DNA from: Ectopseudomonas guguanensis
GTDB lineage: Bacteria; Pseudomonadota; Gammaproteobacteria; Pseudomonadales; Pseudomonadaceae
Assembly: GCF_900104265.1 (NCBI RefSeq)
Contig: NZ_FNJJ01000011.1
Span: 62,001-126,000, forward strand
DNA: 64,000 nucleotides
Direction of reading: 5' to 3'
Under the pieces are notes generated by a model, which ran no database searches, was not told where the DNA came from, and saw nothing but the letters and a program-made list of their open reading frames with translations. Positions 56,401-63,400 of the stretch are shown here, piece by piece (the first letter of the stretch is position 1; every line of letters starts with the position of its first letter). The position numbers were made by a program, and so were the translations under genes.

Positions 56401-57410
56401 ACCTGGGTATTGACGAAGAAGCCGATCAGCCCCTGGGTTTCGCTCTGCGTACGCCCGGCAATGGGCACGCCGACACGCAGGTCGCGCTGGCCGCTCAGGC
56501 GATGCAGCAACACCTTGTAGGCCGCCAACAGCACGGTGAACGGCGTGCAGCCCTGTTGCCGCGCCAGCTCGCGCACGCGCGCGGCAAGCGCGGGCTCCAC
56601 GCGAAAGGCCAGGCGCGCGCCACGAAAACTCTGCTGCGCCGGGCGCGGATGGTCGCAAGGCAGCTCCAGCAACGGCTGCTCGTCGCCCAGTTGCTCACGC
56701 CAGTAGGCCAGTTGCCGCTCGCCTTCACCGGCATCCAGGCAGGCGCGCTGCCACAGGGCATGGTCGGCGTAGCTCAGCGGCAGCTCGGCGAGTGCGGCAG
56801 GCTCGCCCTGCACGCGCGCGCGGTAGAACTGCGCCAGCTCGGTCAACAACAGCTGGATCGACCAGCCGTCGGCGATGATGTGGTGCAAACAGACCAGCAG
56901 CACATGCCGCTGCTCGTCCTCGCGCAGCAGGCCGATGCGCCACAGCGGCGCCTGTTCGAGGTCGAACGGGCGCTGGGCGAACTCACGCGCCAGGGCGGCA
57001 AAGTCATCGCCCTGCAGCGGTTCCAGGGTCAGTGCCGGCGCCGCGTCGACGCACTGGCGCGGGTTGCCGTCGGCATCGGCGAAGAACCGCGTGCGCAGGC
57101 TCGCATGACGTTGCGCCAGATCGCTGAAGGCGCCCAGCAACGCAGCCTCGTCCAGCGGCCCCTGCAACTGCAGGGCGCCCGGCAGGTGATAGGCGCTATT
57201 GCCCGGCTGCAGCTGTTCGAGGAACCACAGGCGCTGCTGCGCGTAGGACAGCACGCTGCCCTCGGCATCGGCCGCTCCCGGCGGAATCGGCAGCGCCGAG
57301 GCGTCGAGCCCCTGCTCGCGCAGCTTGTCGAGGAAGGCTCGGCGCTGCTGCGGCCCCAGGCCGAGAAAGCGACGCGACAGCAGCAGGGCTTTGTCATGCA
57401 ACAGATTCAC
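41427..57410 (-). CDS. non-ribosomal peptide synthetase, four modules with terminal thioesterase
   Basis: 5327 residues from a GTG start that overlaps the upstream NRPS stop (GTGA), with GGAGG 8 bases before it. Order with approximate residues: C1 (HHIIADG, 150-450), A1 (480-960), T1 (LGGDS, 1030), E1 (HHLVIDGVSW, 1210), C2 (HHILLDG, 1660), A2 (2000-2430), T2 (2500), C3 (HHLLSDG, 2690), A3 (3000-3480), T3 (3545), C4 (HHIIADG, 3730), A4 (4040-4520), T4 (4590), E4 (HHLIIDGVSW, 4780), TE (GWSMGG, 5170). Codes read by eye: A1 and A3 DVWHVSLID, a serine code; A2 and A4 DGEACAGVT, like those I recall for acyl-hydroxyornithine in pyoverdine synthetases. C2 after E1 is of DCL type; the others look LCL. 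Product part: D-Ser, hOrn-like, Ser, D-hOrn-like, then release. Confidence 0.95.
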   Translation of the reverse strand: MNLLHDKALLLSRRFLGLGPQQRRAFLDKLREQGLDASALPIPPGAADAEGSVLSYAQQRLWFLEQLQPGNSAYHLPGALQLQGPLDEAALLGAFSDLAQRHASLRTRFFADADGNPRQCVDAAPALTLEPLQGDDFAALAREFAQRPFDLEQAPLWRIGLLREDEQRHVLLVCLHHIIADGWSIQLLLTELAQFYRARVQGEPAALAELPLSYADHALWQRACLDAGEGERQLAYWREQLGDEQPLLELPCDHPRPAQQSFRGARLAFRVEPALAARVRELARQQGCTPFTVLLAAYKVLLHRLSGQRDLRVGVPIAGRTQSETQGLIGFFVNTQVLRSELSGEQSFEQLLAQVLRTAQGAQANQALPFEQLVEALQPERSLSHNPLFQVLYNHQQRPQNSLQLTADLRAELIALDSGSAQFDLALHTWEGPGEELAGNWNYALDLFEAATVERLHQRFIRLLEQLLEQPQLAIGEHRLDDDQDRLALTSFNAIRVDYGSVEPVHRQFEKRVQAQPQAIALVFGEQCLSYAELDLRANQLAHHLQKLGVTRDTLVGVAAQRSVEMVVALYAILKAGGAYVPMDPEYPAERLRYMLEDSGVSLLLSHDAVIDGLPQVSGVQVLNLDHLDLSQEPQTAPEVDIHPEQLAYLIYTSGSTGKPKGAGNSHAALYNRLAWMQEAYQLTADDRVLQKTPFSFDVSVWEFFWPLITGARLVMAQPGDHRDPAKLVELIGRESISTLHFVPSMLAAFVGHGELHGCESLRRIVCSGEALPAELASSTRQLLPQAELYNLYGPTEAAIDVTHWRCSGQERRSVPIGRPIANLQIHILDERLNSQPIGVAGELYIGGVGLARGYHRRPGLTAERFVASPFGDGQRLYRSGDLARWTEEGVLEYLGRIDHQVKLRGLRIELGEIEAALLEHPALREAVVLVRDQQLVAYVVGGDYDEVELRARLKQRLPEFMVPSYFVPLERLPLSPNGKLERKALPEPQRIQRDYQAPRPGLESQLASIWQELLGVERVGRDDNFFELGGDSILSLQIIARARRQGIELTPRQLFERQSIAELAQVATRSAETSGCVIDSQRDIPLTPIQHWFFTQPMNNRQHWNQSVLLSAREPLQTQRLHAALQAVLEQHDALRLRFEQQGDSWRQRYAAEAETLELRVERCSLAELSALCDEVQASLDLSHGPLLRAVLVQLHEGGERLLLVVHHLVIDGVSWRILLDDLQRAYAQLGVGAAADLGRKSSAWQSWSERLAAYASSPEVAAERAYWQALPTDRGLPCDHPQGRNLTACAERLEVQLDPSTTEALLTQAPAAYRTQINDLLLSALAHALRDWNGQAQTLIALEGHGRDALFEELDLSQTLGWFTSLYPLLLQAGDDWDATLKSTKENLRQVPRGGIGYGLLKYLQGEDLPALDDALLFNYLGRLQTSGQLFALAEEASGAQRDASAPLACALALDGRVTGDCLQFTCTFSHERFDRERIVELLEAYRCALVELVQHCRTQAAVTPSDFPFVPLSQADLDSLPLPARQIEDIYPLTPMQQGLLFHSELQAADGAYVNQLSLEVEGLPVARFKAAWATALQRHPLLRAAFLRLGADQQAVQLVQRETQLTIRELEGSDLDLQALLREERETPFDLTRPPLMRLVLVRLGEGRHQLIWTLHHILLDGWSSAALLAQVLQDTRGEGGAHEVGHYPDYLAWLQRQDLAGSEAFWREQLQGFDEPTLLTGSLRSELSASGSGVHILNLPRAELEAFARARRITLNTLIQATWTLLLQRYCGRRQVAFGATVAGRPASVAGIEHMLGLFINTLPVVQAPQPHEPVGDWLDALQVHNLALREHEQVPLFRLQQLAGHAGRELFDTLLVFENYPVDQVLQGQGDGLRFTNLQAHEQTHYPLSLAVMAGNELQVHWHYQRAHFNDRQIAGMSRQFERLLQALCADAQRCIGELPLLDESEVAEVEDWNDASPAPDTIQLLPQCIAEQARLRPTAIALVHGQQCLSFAELEARANRLAHQLTARGVGAEVRVGVALERGIELFVALLAVLKAGGAYVPLDPDYPGERLRYMLEDAGVKLLLSHQAALPRLPDVAGIEVLDLNQLELSGESSEAPEVDIHPEQLAYLIYTSGSTGKPKGVAVTHGAIALHCQAIGERYELTAEDRELHFLSVSFDGAHERWLTPLSHGARVVIRDQQLWSVQQTYDCLIAEGISVVALPPSYLRQLAEWAEQCGKAPGVKTYCFAGEAFSRELLQQVIRSLQPQWIINGYGPTETVVTPTIWRVPAATADFTTAYAPIGDRVGSRQGYVLDADLNLLPVGVAGELYLGGLLARGYLDRPAATAERFVPNPYRPGERLYRTGDRVRLGTDGQLEYLGRLDQQIKLRGFRIEIGEVEAALKACAGVGETLVVVKDSAAGKRLVGYVSGQGLSESELKMQLKQRLPAHMVPSHILALERLPLLPNGKLDRQSLPEPQVEAGEYQAPRTEQERLLAELWSELLEQPRIGRDDHFFELGGHSLLATQLISRLRHAHGLDLPLRAVFEAPLLSDLARQLEQANRAVDLPLQARGERAQAPQSFAQQRLWFLQQLEPSSSAYHLPGVLRLRGEVDRQALQQAFEALAERHWILRTTFTQDAEGQPLQCIQPQASVNLEMLQARGEHAFQALARAFMEKPFDLQQSPPWRVALVTLEPGERRLLLCLHHLLSDGWSVQILLAEFAALYNAACTGAAAALPALTVQYADYAAWQREWLAGGEGARQLAYWREQLGDEQPLLELPCDHPRPARQSFRGGRVHFRLGAALGERLRDLAQAQNATPFMVLLGAYKVLLHRLSGQRDLRVGVPIAGRTRAEVEGLIGLFVNTQVLRSEVAPQQSFTALVEQIRRTSLEAQAHQELPFEQLVEALQPERSLSHNPLFQVAYDHQQVRHEALGQLQDLHAEVLTLADGGSQFDLALNTQEDRHGRFSGNWNYALDLFEAATVERLHQRFIRLLEQLLEQPQLAIGEHRLDDDQDRLALTSFNATRVDYGAVEPVHRQFERHVQAQPQAIALVFGEQRLSYAELDLRANQLAHHLQKLGVTRDTLVGVAALRSVEMVVALYAILKAGGAYVPMDPEYPAERLRYMLDDAGVSLLLSHDAVIDSLPQVSGVQVLNLDHLDVSGEPQTAPEVAIHPEQLAYLIYTSGSTGKPKGAGNSHAALYNRLAWMQEAYQLTANDRVLQKTPFSFDVSVWEFFWPLITGARLVMAQPGDHRDPAKLVELIARESISTLHFVPSMLAAFVGHGELHGCESLRRIVCSGEALPAELASSTRQLLPQAELYNLYGPTEAAIDVTHWRCTGQERRSVPIGRPIANLQIHILDERLNPQPIGVAGELYIGGIGLARGYHRRPGLTAERFIASPFGDGQRLYRSGDLARWTEEGVLEYLGRIDHQVKLRGLRIELGEIEAALLEHPALREAVVLVRDQQLVAYVVGGDYDEVELRARLKQRLPEFMVPSYFVPLERLPLSPNGKLERKALPEPQRVQRDYQAPRPGLESQLASIWQELLGVERVGREDDFFALGGHSLLATQLVSQIRRQLQRELPLRAAFEASSLSAQALQLAAADAAPGFGLQARQRAARSPQSFAQQRLWFLAQLEPDSLAYHLHCAVRLTGALDIQALQRSFDTLAQRHESLRTTFTSGEAGEPLQCVQQPTAVGIERLQAQDEAQLRQQIDGVNRRPFDLEQSPPWRVALIELGSQQHVLVLCLHHIIADGWSIQVLLDEFAALYRGHAEGQPVELAALPIQYADYALWQRDHLAGSRLAEQVQWWREQLGSEQPLLELPADRPRPAVRLGQGARHAFSVPASLAERLREQAQLHEVTPFMLILAVYQSLLYRLTGQHDLRIGVPVAGRTQGESEGLIGLFVNTLVIRGEVDAQHSFVDLLRQVKARVVGAQAHQDVPFEQLVDALQPERSLSHNPLFQVAYNHQRQDQSALQTLPGLQCENLDCQGQSAHFDLVLGTLEQADGRIEAYLDYATDLFEAATVERLAGQFLRLLDGACRMPQASLADLPLLSESEMAEVEAWNDPTPVPHSIQLLPERLAEQARLRPTAIALVHGQQRLSFAELEARANRLAHQLIACGVGAEVRVGVALERGIDLFVALLAVLKAGGAYVPLDPDYPGERLRYMLEDAGVKLLLSHQAALPRLPEVAGIEVLDLDHLPLSNEPIAAPEVELHPEQLAYLIYTSGSTGKPKGVAVAHGAIALHCQAIGERYELTAEDRELHFLSVSFDGAHERWLTPLSHGARVVIRDQQLWSVQQTYDCLIAEGISVVALPPSYLRQLAEWAEQCGRAPGVKTYCFAGEAFSRELLQQVIRSLQPQWIINGYGPTETVVTPTLWRVPAATADFTTAYAPIGDRVGARQGYVLDADLNLLPVGVAGELYLGGLLARGYLDRPAATAERFVPNPYRPGERLYRTGDRVRLGADGQLEYLGRLDQQIKLRGFRIEIGEVEAALKACAGVGEALVVVKDSAAGKRLVGYVSGQGLSESELKAQLKQRLPGHMVPSHILALERLPLLPNGKLDRHSLPEPQVEAGEYQAPRTEQERLLAELWRELLGIGQISRDAQFFALGGDSIQSLSLVTRLRKVGWELTPKAVFQHPRLADLAAAMTPLGTQAVAVPCASGKLPLTPIQAHFFSLPMANRAHCNQALLLDVRRPLHAAHLLSALQGLIEHHDALRLAFRQDGTGNWQAFYRDEEQAERLFRQRRIDSDVALQAQCEAAQRSLDLQHGPLLRVLLADMADGSQRLLLAAHHLIIDGVSWRVLLDDLARAYQQAVAGQPVDLGDRPGSYQTWAEHLWRHAQGAPLAKEMGYWQAQRASQRVPVDDPAGEASHAQVQTCTWQLSEVQTRRLLRETLKQQDARMDEVLLAALAEGLRRWSGLDDSLIALEGHGREWLDEQAEQDIGRTLGWFTSLYPLRLQAQETLPQTLANVRQRLRSVPNKGLGYGLLRYLGNAEQRRRLAELGEPDIAFNYLGQFDAQLGDGHFMPASGSPGTLVDPATALTRELEINGQVFAGRLSLSCRFSAQRHRVQRIEALLAAVGDALQALIDGTPEASVPSQQVTTTAAPSPLLRLNQADAGRPTLFCVHPVSGTLVGYYPLARALAPHWQVFGLQNRQLLQPAWRDQSLEQMARDYVRVMLETQPQGPYHLLGWSMGGALVLAMARLLERLGKTLAFVGLVDGYVPGAGLARAPRADVAEASATGDDWQQLLALERHMHALAAQHRHIQPLRSPVQAWWAAHSPENNRNGEALLQSALGRELQLSSWVQADHLGIVRDPSFIEHLRRQLAALDQSSRPLGLESHDYAN
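43720..45240 (-). repeat. A-domain duplication, copy of 49981-51501
   Basis: The coding DNA for A4 and the start of T4 is nearly identical by eye to that for A2 (offset about 6261 bp). Within the adenylation core the proteins differ at only a few residues and share the code DGEACAGVT. Confidence 0.85.
46804..48540 (-). repeat. serine A-domain duplication, copy of 54345-56085
   Basis: A3 and the end of C3 are nearly identical by eye to A1 and the end of C1 (offset about 7541 bp), including the code DVWHVSLID and the linker LLEQPQLAIGEHRLDDDQDR. Confidence 0.85.
49981..51501 (-). repeat. A-domain duplication, copy of 43720-45240
   Basis: A2 segment of the same NRPS; see the A4 copy. Divergence rises sharply outside these limits, where the condensation domains differ (DCL in one case, LCL in the other). 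Confidence 0.85.
54345..56085 (-). repeat. serine A-domain duplication, copy of 46804-48540
   Basis: A1 segment; the T domains that follow differ (LGGDS before an E domain here, LGGHS before a C domain in the other copy), so the duplicated unit is an A domain with part of C, not a whole module. Confidence 0.85.
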
Positions 57411-60400
57411 TGAATTTCCTCCAGAGCGCTCATCAGGTCGTCGAGCGCATCCAGGCGTTCATCGTTGAGGGCCTGGCTTTCCAGGCCGCGGATCAGGCTG
57501 GCCATGCTGGCCACGGTGGTGGCCTCGAAGGCCTGCGCCAGCGGTACCGTGACGCCGCGCGTTTCGCGGATAAGGGCCAGCAGGCGGGTAGCCAGTAACG
57601 AGTGGCCGCCGAGTTCGAAGAAGTGGTCGTGACGGCCGACCTGCTCCACCTTGAGCAGGTCGCGCCAGAGCTGCGCCAGGTGCTGCTCCAGCTCGCCCTG
57701 TGGCGCCTCGACGCTGCGCACCGGCGCCTGTGGCGCCGGCAGTGCGCGGCGATCCAGCTTGCCGTTGGCGTTGAGCGGCAGGCGCGGCAACAGGATGATC
57801 TGCGCCGGCACCATAAAGGCCGGCAACTGCGCAGCGAGGGCCTCGCGCAGCGCCTGTACCTCGACCTGCTGGCCGGCCTCGGCCACGCCATAGGCGATCA
57901 GTTGCGTACCGGCTGCCCCTTCGTGGGCGACCACCACGGCCTGGCGCAAGGGCGCGCTGGCCAGCAGGCAGGCTTCGATCTCGCCCAGCTCGATGCGCTG
58001 GCCACGAATCTTCACCTGGAAGTCCACCCGGCCGACGTATTCGAGCTGGCCCTCGGCGTTCCAGCGCGCCAGGTCGCCACTGCGGTACAGGCGCTGGCCC
58101 GGTGCGCCGAAGGGGTCGGGCACGAAGCGTTCGGCCGTCAGCCCCGGGCGCGCGGCATAGCCACGGCCCACGCCGGTGCCACCGATATACAGCTCGCCGA
58201 CCACGCCAGCGGGCAACAACTCGAGGTCACCCCCCAGCACGTACAGGCGGTTGTTGTCGGTCGGCAGGCCAATGGCGATGGGCTGTCGCCGTGGCGGCGA
58301 CGCATGCAGGCGGTACAGCGCCACATCATCGGCGCATTCGGCCGGGCCGTAGGCGTTGATCATCGGCACCTGCGGGTAGCGGGCGAACCAGCGCGTGGCC
58401 AGCTCATGACTCAGCGCCTCGCCGGTGGGCAACAGCCAGCGCAGCGCCGGCAGCGCCACGGGCGACGCGTCGAGCATGCCGTCGATCACCGCCGGCACCG
58501 CCTCCAGCACGCTTACCCCGGTGGCAGCGACGCACGCCAGCAGCGCCTGCGGATCATGGGTGATGGCATCGGGGATGATCTCCAGCGCGCCACCGAACAG
58601 CGGCGCGGTGAGCAGTTGCCAGACCGAGATATCGAAGCCGGTGGCAGCGGTCTGGGCGATCACGTCCGCTTCACCGAGTTGCAGGTAAGGCACCTTGGCC
58701 AACTGGTTGTTGAGCATGCCGCGCTGGTTGACCATCACCCCTTTTGGCTCGCCGGTGGAACCGGAGGTGTAGATCAGGTAAGCCAGGTGCTCGGAGCCGG
58801 CGTAGCGCCCGGGGTTGTCGCGGCGGCTGTGCTCCAGCATGTCTTCATAGACCAGCACGCGCGGCGGCTGCGGCAGTTCGGCGAGCATCGCCTGAACCTG
58901 CGCCAGCTGCTCGCGCAGGGTGATCAGCACCGGCGCGGCGCTGCTGGCCAGCATGCGTGCGCTGCGCGCCGGCGGATGGCGCTCGTCCAGCGCCAGGTAG
59001 GCAGCACCGGCCTTGAAGGCGCCGATAATCAGGCTCAGCAGTGGCAGACCACGGGGTGCATACAGCGCCACCACGTCATCGAACTGCACACCACACTCGA
59101 TCAGGCCATGACCGATACGGTTGGCCCGCTCGTTGAGTTCGAAATAAGACAGCGTCTGCCCCTGGCAGCGGGCGACGGTACGTGCGCCCTGCTGCTCGAC
59201 CTGCGCCTCGAAGCGCGCCAGGTAACTCTGCGCATACCATTGCGGCTGCATCTCGCCCTGGCCCAGCTGACACAGGGATTCGCGCTCGCTGTCATCGAGC
59301 AGGCGCAGCTCGCTCAAGGGACGCTGCGGCGCCTCGCTCAGCTGCAGCAGCAGACGACGGAAATGCCCGACCACTACCTGCATGTCGACCACGGCGAACT
59401 GCTGGGTATCGAAGCTCAGTTGCAGGGTCAAGCTGGCACCCGGCAGCAGCACCACGGTCAACGGATAGTTGGTGTGGGTGCGGTTGGCCAGCGGCGTGAT
59501 GCGGTAGGTTTCGACGGCCTCCTGCACCTCGCCACCGAGCGGCACGTTCTCGAACACGAACAGGCTGTCGAACAGCGGCTGGCCACGCGGGGTGTCGGCG
59601 AGGTTTTGCACCTCGGCCAGGGATAACTGCTCATGCTGACGCATGCCGGCGTTCTGCGCCTGCAGCGCTTGCAGCAATTGCAGCCCGGTCGCGCCCGCGC
59701 CCGGCACTCGGACGCGCAGCGGCAAGGTATTGATGAACAGCCCCAGCGCCTCTTCGATGCCCTCAAGCTCAGTGGGGCGCCCGGCCACAGTGACGCCGAA
59801 CAGCACGTCGTCGCGCCCGCTGTAGCGCATCAGCAGCAGCGCCCAGGCCGCCTGAACGAAGGTGTTGACGGTCAGCTGATGACGCCGCGCCTGCTCGGCC
59901 AGCGCGCGGGTCTGCTCGGCATCGAGCGCGAGGCTGACGTCATGCATGCCCGCCTCGCCCTGCTGGCGGCGATAAGGCAGTGGCGTGACCGTGTCGAAGC
60001 CGGCCAGCTCGTCTCGCCAGTAGCGACGACTGGACGCCTCGTCCTGGCGTGCGAGCCAGGCGATGAAGTCGCGATAGGGTCGCGCCGGCGGCAGTTGCAG
60101 GCTGCGCCCAAGCAGGCGAGCGCGGTACTGGGCGAAGAACTCGGCCAGCATCAGGCCGCGGCACCAGGCGTCGATCAGGACATGGTGATGGCTCTGCACG
60201 ATGCGCAGATCGGCCTCGGCGAACTTCACCAGGCGCAGGCGCAGCAAAGGCGCCTGGGTGAAATCGAAGCCGCGCTGACGCTCCTCGCGCAGGATCGCCT
60301 GCAACCTGGCCTCGGCTTCATCGCGCGGCAGCTCGCTGAAGTCGAGGAACTGCACGGGCGAAGGCACCTGGCGCAGCACCAGTTGATGCGGCGTCCCTTC

Positions 60401-63400
60401 CAGATTGCAGAAGGCCGTGCGCAGCGCCGGGTGACGCTGCACCACCTGCTGCCAGGCATGGGTGAAGGCCTCCACATCCAGGGCGCTGGCCACGGCGTAC
60501 TGGTCCTGCATCAGGTAGATGCCGCTGCCCTGCTCCAGCTGGCTGTGCAGGAGGATGCCCTGCTGCATCGGCGCCAGCGGGAACAGATCCTCGATCTGCT
60601 GCGGCGCATGAGGCAAGGCGTCGAGTTGCGCCTGGCCGAGCGTTGCCAGAGGGAAATCGGAAGGTGTCAGGCCACCGGCTCCGGGCGCGCAGCAATGCTC
60701 GATCAACTGCCGCAGCGCCTGCTCGTACAGATCCAGCAGACGCTCGACGGTGCTCGTCTCGAAGCGCGCACGGCTGTAGGTCAGCATCAGTTGCAGGCAA
60801 CCGCCACGCACCTGACCGTCGATGGCCAGGGCATTGGCCAGCGGGCCGCTGCCGTCGCGTGGCGCGCCGCTCGCTTCATCGGCCAGACGCCAGCGCCCAG
60901 CGGCCTGGTCATCGAAACGGCCCAGGTAGTTGAAGGTCAGCCCCTGGCCCGTCAGCTCCTCCAGCGGAGCCTTGGCCAGGTACTTGAGCACGCCGTAGCC
61001 GATGCCCTTGTCCGGCACCTGACGCAGCCCCTCCTTGACCTGCTTGAGGGTCGCACCGAGGTCATCGCCAGCCTGCAGCGCCACGGGGTACAGACTGGTG
61101 AACCAGCCCAGCGTGCGGCTCAGGTCGAGCTGATCGTCCTCGCGGCCATGGCCCTCGAGGCCGATCACCGTACGCCGGCGCCCACTCCACTGCCACAAGG
61201 CCTGGGCCAGCGCCGCCAGCAACACATCGTTGATCTGCGTGCGGTACGCCGCCGGCACTTCGCCGAGCAGGCGCGCAGTGGTGGCGGCATCGAGCTGCAG
61301 CTGCAATTGGCCGGCATCGGCGACCTTGGCGCTGCCTTCGGGGCGGTCGCAGGGCAGGCAGGCGTCGGCGGCGCTGAAGCCCTGCCAGTATTCCAGTTGT
61401 GCCGCCAACTGCGGGCTGCCGGCCAGGGCCTGCAGATGCGCCGACCATTGCTGGAAGTTGGTCGCAACGGCCGCGAGACTGATCGCCTGCCCGGCCAGTC
61501 GCTGCGCGTAGGCCTGCTGCAGATCCTCGAGCAGCACGCGCCAGGACACGCCATCGACCGCCAGGTGGTGAACGGCCAGTAGCAGTCGATTACGCCCGTC
61601 CGGCAACTGCGCCAGTACCGCGCGCAGCATTGGGCCGCGCTCGATATCCAGGCTGCGCTGGGCCTCGTCGCACAGCGCCGGCAGGTCGTCGTTGGCGGCC
61701 ACCTGGCATACCCACAAAAGCTCCTGCGTCGGCTGCACGTCACGATAGCGCTGCTGCCAGTTGCCCTGCGCATCGCGCTGGAAACTCAGGCGCAGGCTGG
61801 CGTGGTGACGCACCACGGCCTGCAGCGCCTGCTCCAGTTCACGGGCGTCGAGCGGCTCGTCCGCCGCCAGCAGCAAGGACTGGTTCCAGTGGCCGATGCG
61901 CGCCGGAGGCTGGGCGAAGAAGCGCGCCTGAATCGGCGTCAGGGCAAAGGCGTGCGTCACCTCCGCGCTGGTATTTGCGGGTGCCGCCGACGCCTCTGCG
62001 ACGACGGCAACCTGCGCCAGTTCGGCGATGCTCTGCTTCTCGAACAGCTGCTTGGGCGTCAGGCGAATGCCCTGGCGTCGCGCCCGGGCGATGATCTGCA
62101 GACTGAGGATGGAGTCGCCGCCAAGGGCGAAGAAGTTGTCGTGACGGCCGACGCGCTCGACCTTCAGCACCTGCTGCCAGAGCGCTGCCAGCTGCGCTTC
62201 GACGCCCTCGTGCGGCGCCTCGAAGCCCTGCTCTGCCGCCTGCGGCTGCGGCAGCGCCTGACGGTCGAGCTTGCCATTGGCGGTCAGCGGGAAGCGTTCG
62301 AGCAGCAGCACATGGCTCGGCAGCATATAGTCAGGTAGACGCTCGGCCAGTTGCGCCTGCACCTGCGCGGGATCGAGAGAAGAGTCCTGCGCAACCACAT
62401 AGGCGAGCAACTGGCCGCGTTCGTCCAGTTGCACATGGGCATCGGCGACGCCCGCCAGGCCACGCAACTGCGCCACGATCTCGCCGAGGGCGACGCGGTA
62501 GCCGCGCACCTTGACCTGGTCGTCACCACGCCCGAGAAATTCGATACGCCCGTCGGCCAGCAGGCGCGCACGGTCGCCGGTGCGATACAGGCGCTCACCC
62601 TTGGCGAAGGGATCAGGTAGAAAGCTTGCCGCCGTCAGCCCCGGACGATCGAGATAGCCGCGCGCCAGACCAGGCCCACCCAGGTACAGCTCGCCAACCG
62701 CACCTTGCGGCAGCGGCGTCAGGGCCGCATCCAGTATCAGTGCGCGCACGTTGGGCAAAGGCCGGCCAATCGGCACCACGCCGCTCAACGCTGCCAGCTC
62801 GGCGTCCGTGACCTCGTGAGTCAGCACACCGACCGTGGCCTCACTGGGGCCGTAGTGGTTGATCACCCGGCACTGCGGGCGCAGACGCTTGACCTCCTTC
62901 ACCAGCTCGGCCGGCAGCGCCTCGCCGCCAAAGATCAGGGCATGCGCAGGTATCGCACGCTCACCTGCGCCGGCCTGCAGCAGACCGGCCAGGTGGGTCG
63001 GCACGATTTTGAGGATGCCGACCTGCTGCGTGCTCAGGTAGTCCGCCAGGCTATCGGCATCGGCCACGGTTTCCGCGCTCAGCAGGTGCAGGGTACGCCC
63101 GGACAACAGCGCGCCGAACAGCACGGTATGGCCCAGGTCGGCCGCAACGGTGGACACCATCGCCATGCTCGCCTCGGGCGCCAGGGCCAGTTGTTCCAGC
63201 AGGCCCTGCACATAGTCGGCCAGGGCCGCATGGCTGATCATCGCCCCCTTGGGCTGGCCGGTGGTGCCGGAGGTGTAGATCAGATAGGCCGCCTGCTGCG
63301 GGTGCACCGGCACCGCTGGCGCCTCGCTGGTCTGCTGACGCCACGGCGCATCGGCGCTGAAGTCCAGCTGCGGGCCATTGAAGCCTTGCACCGACGCGGA

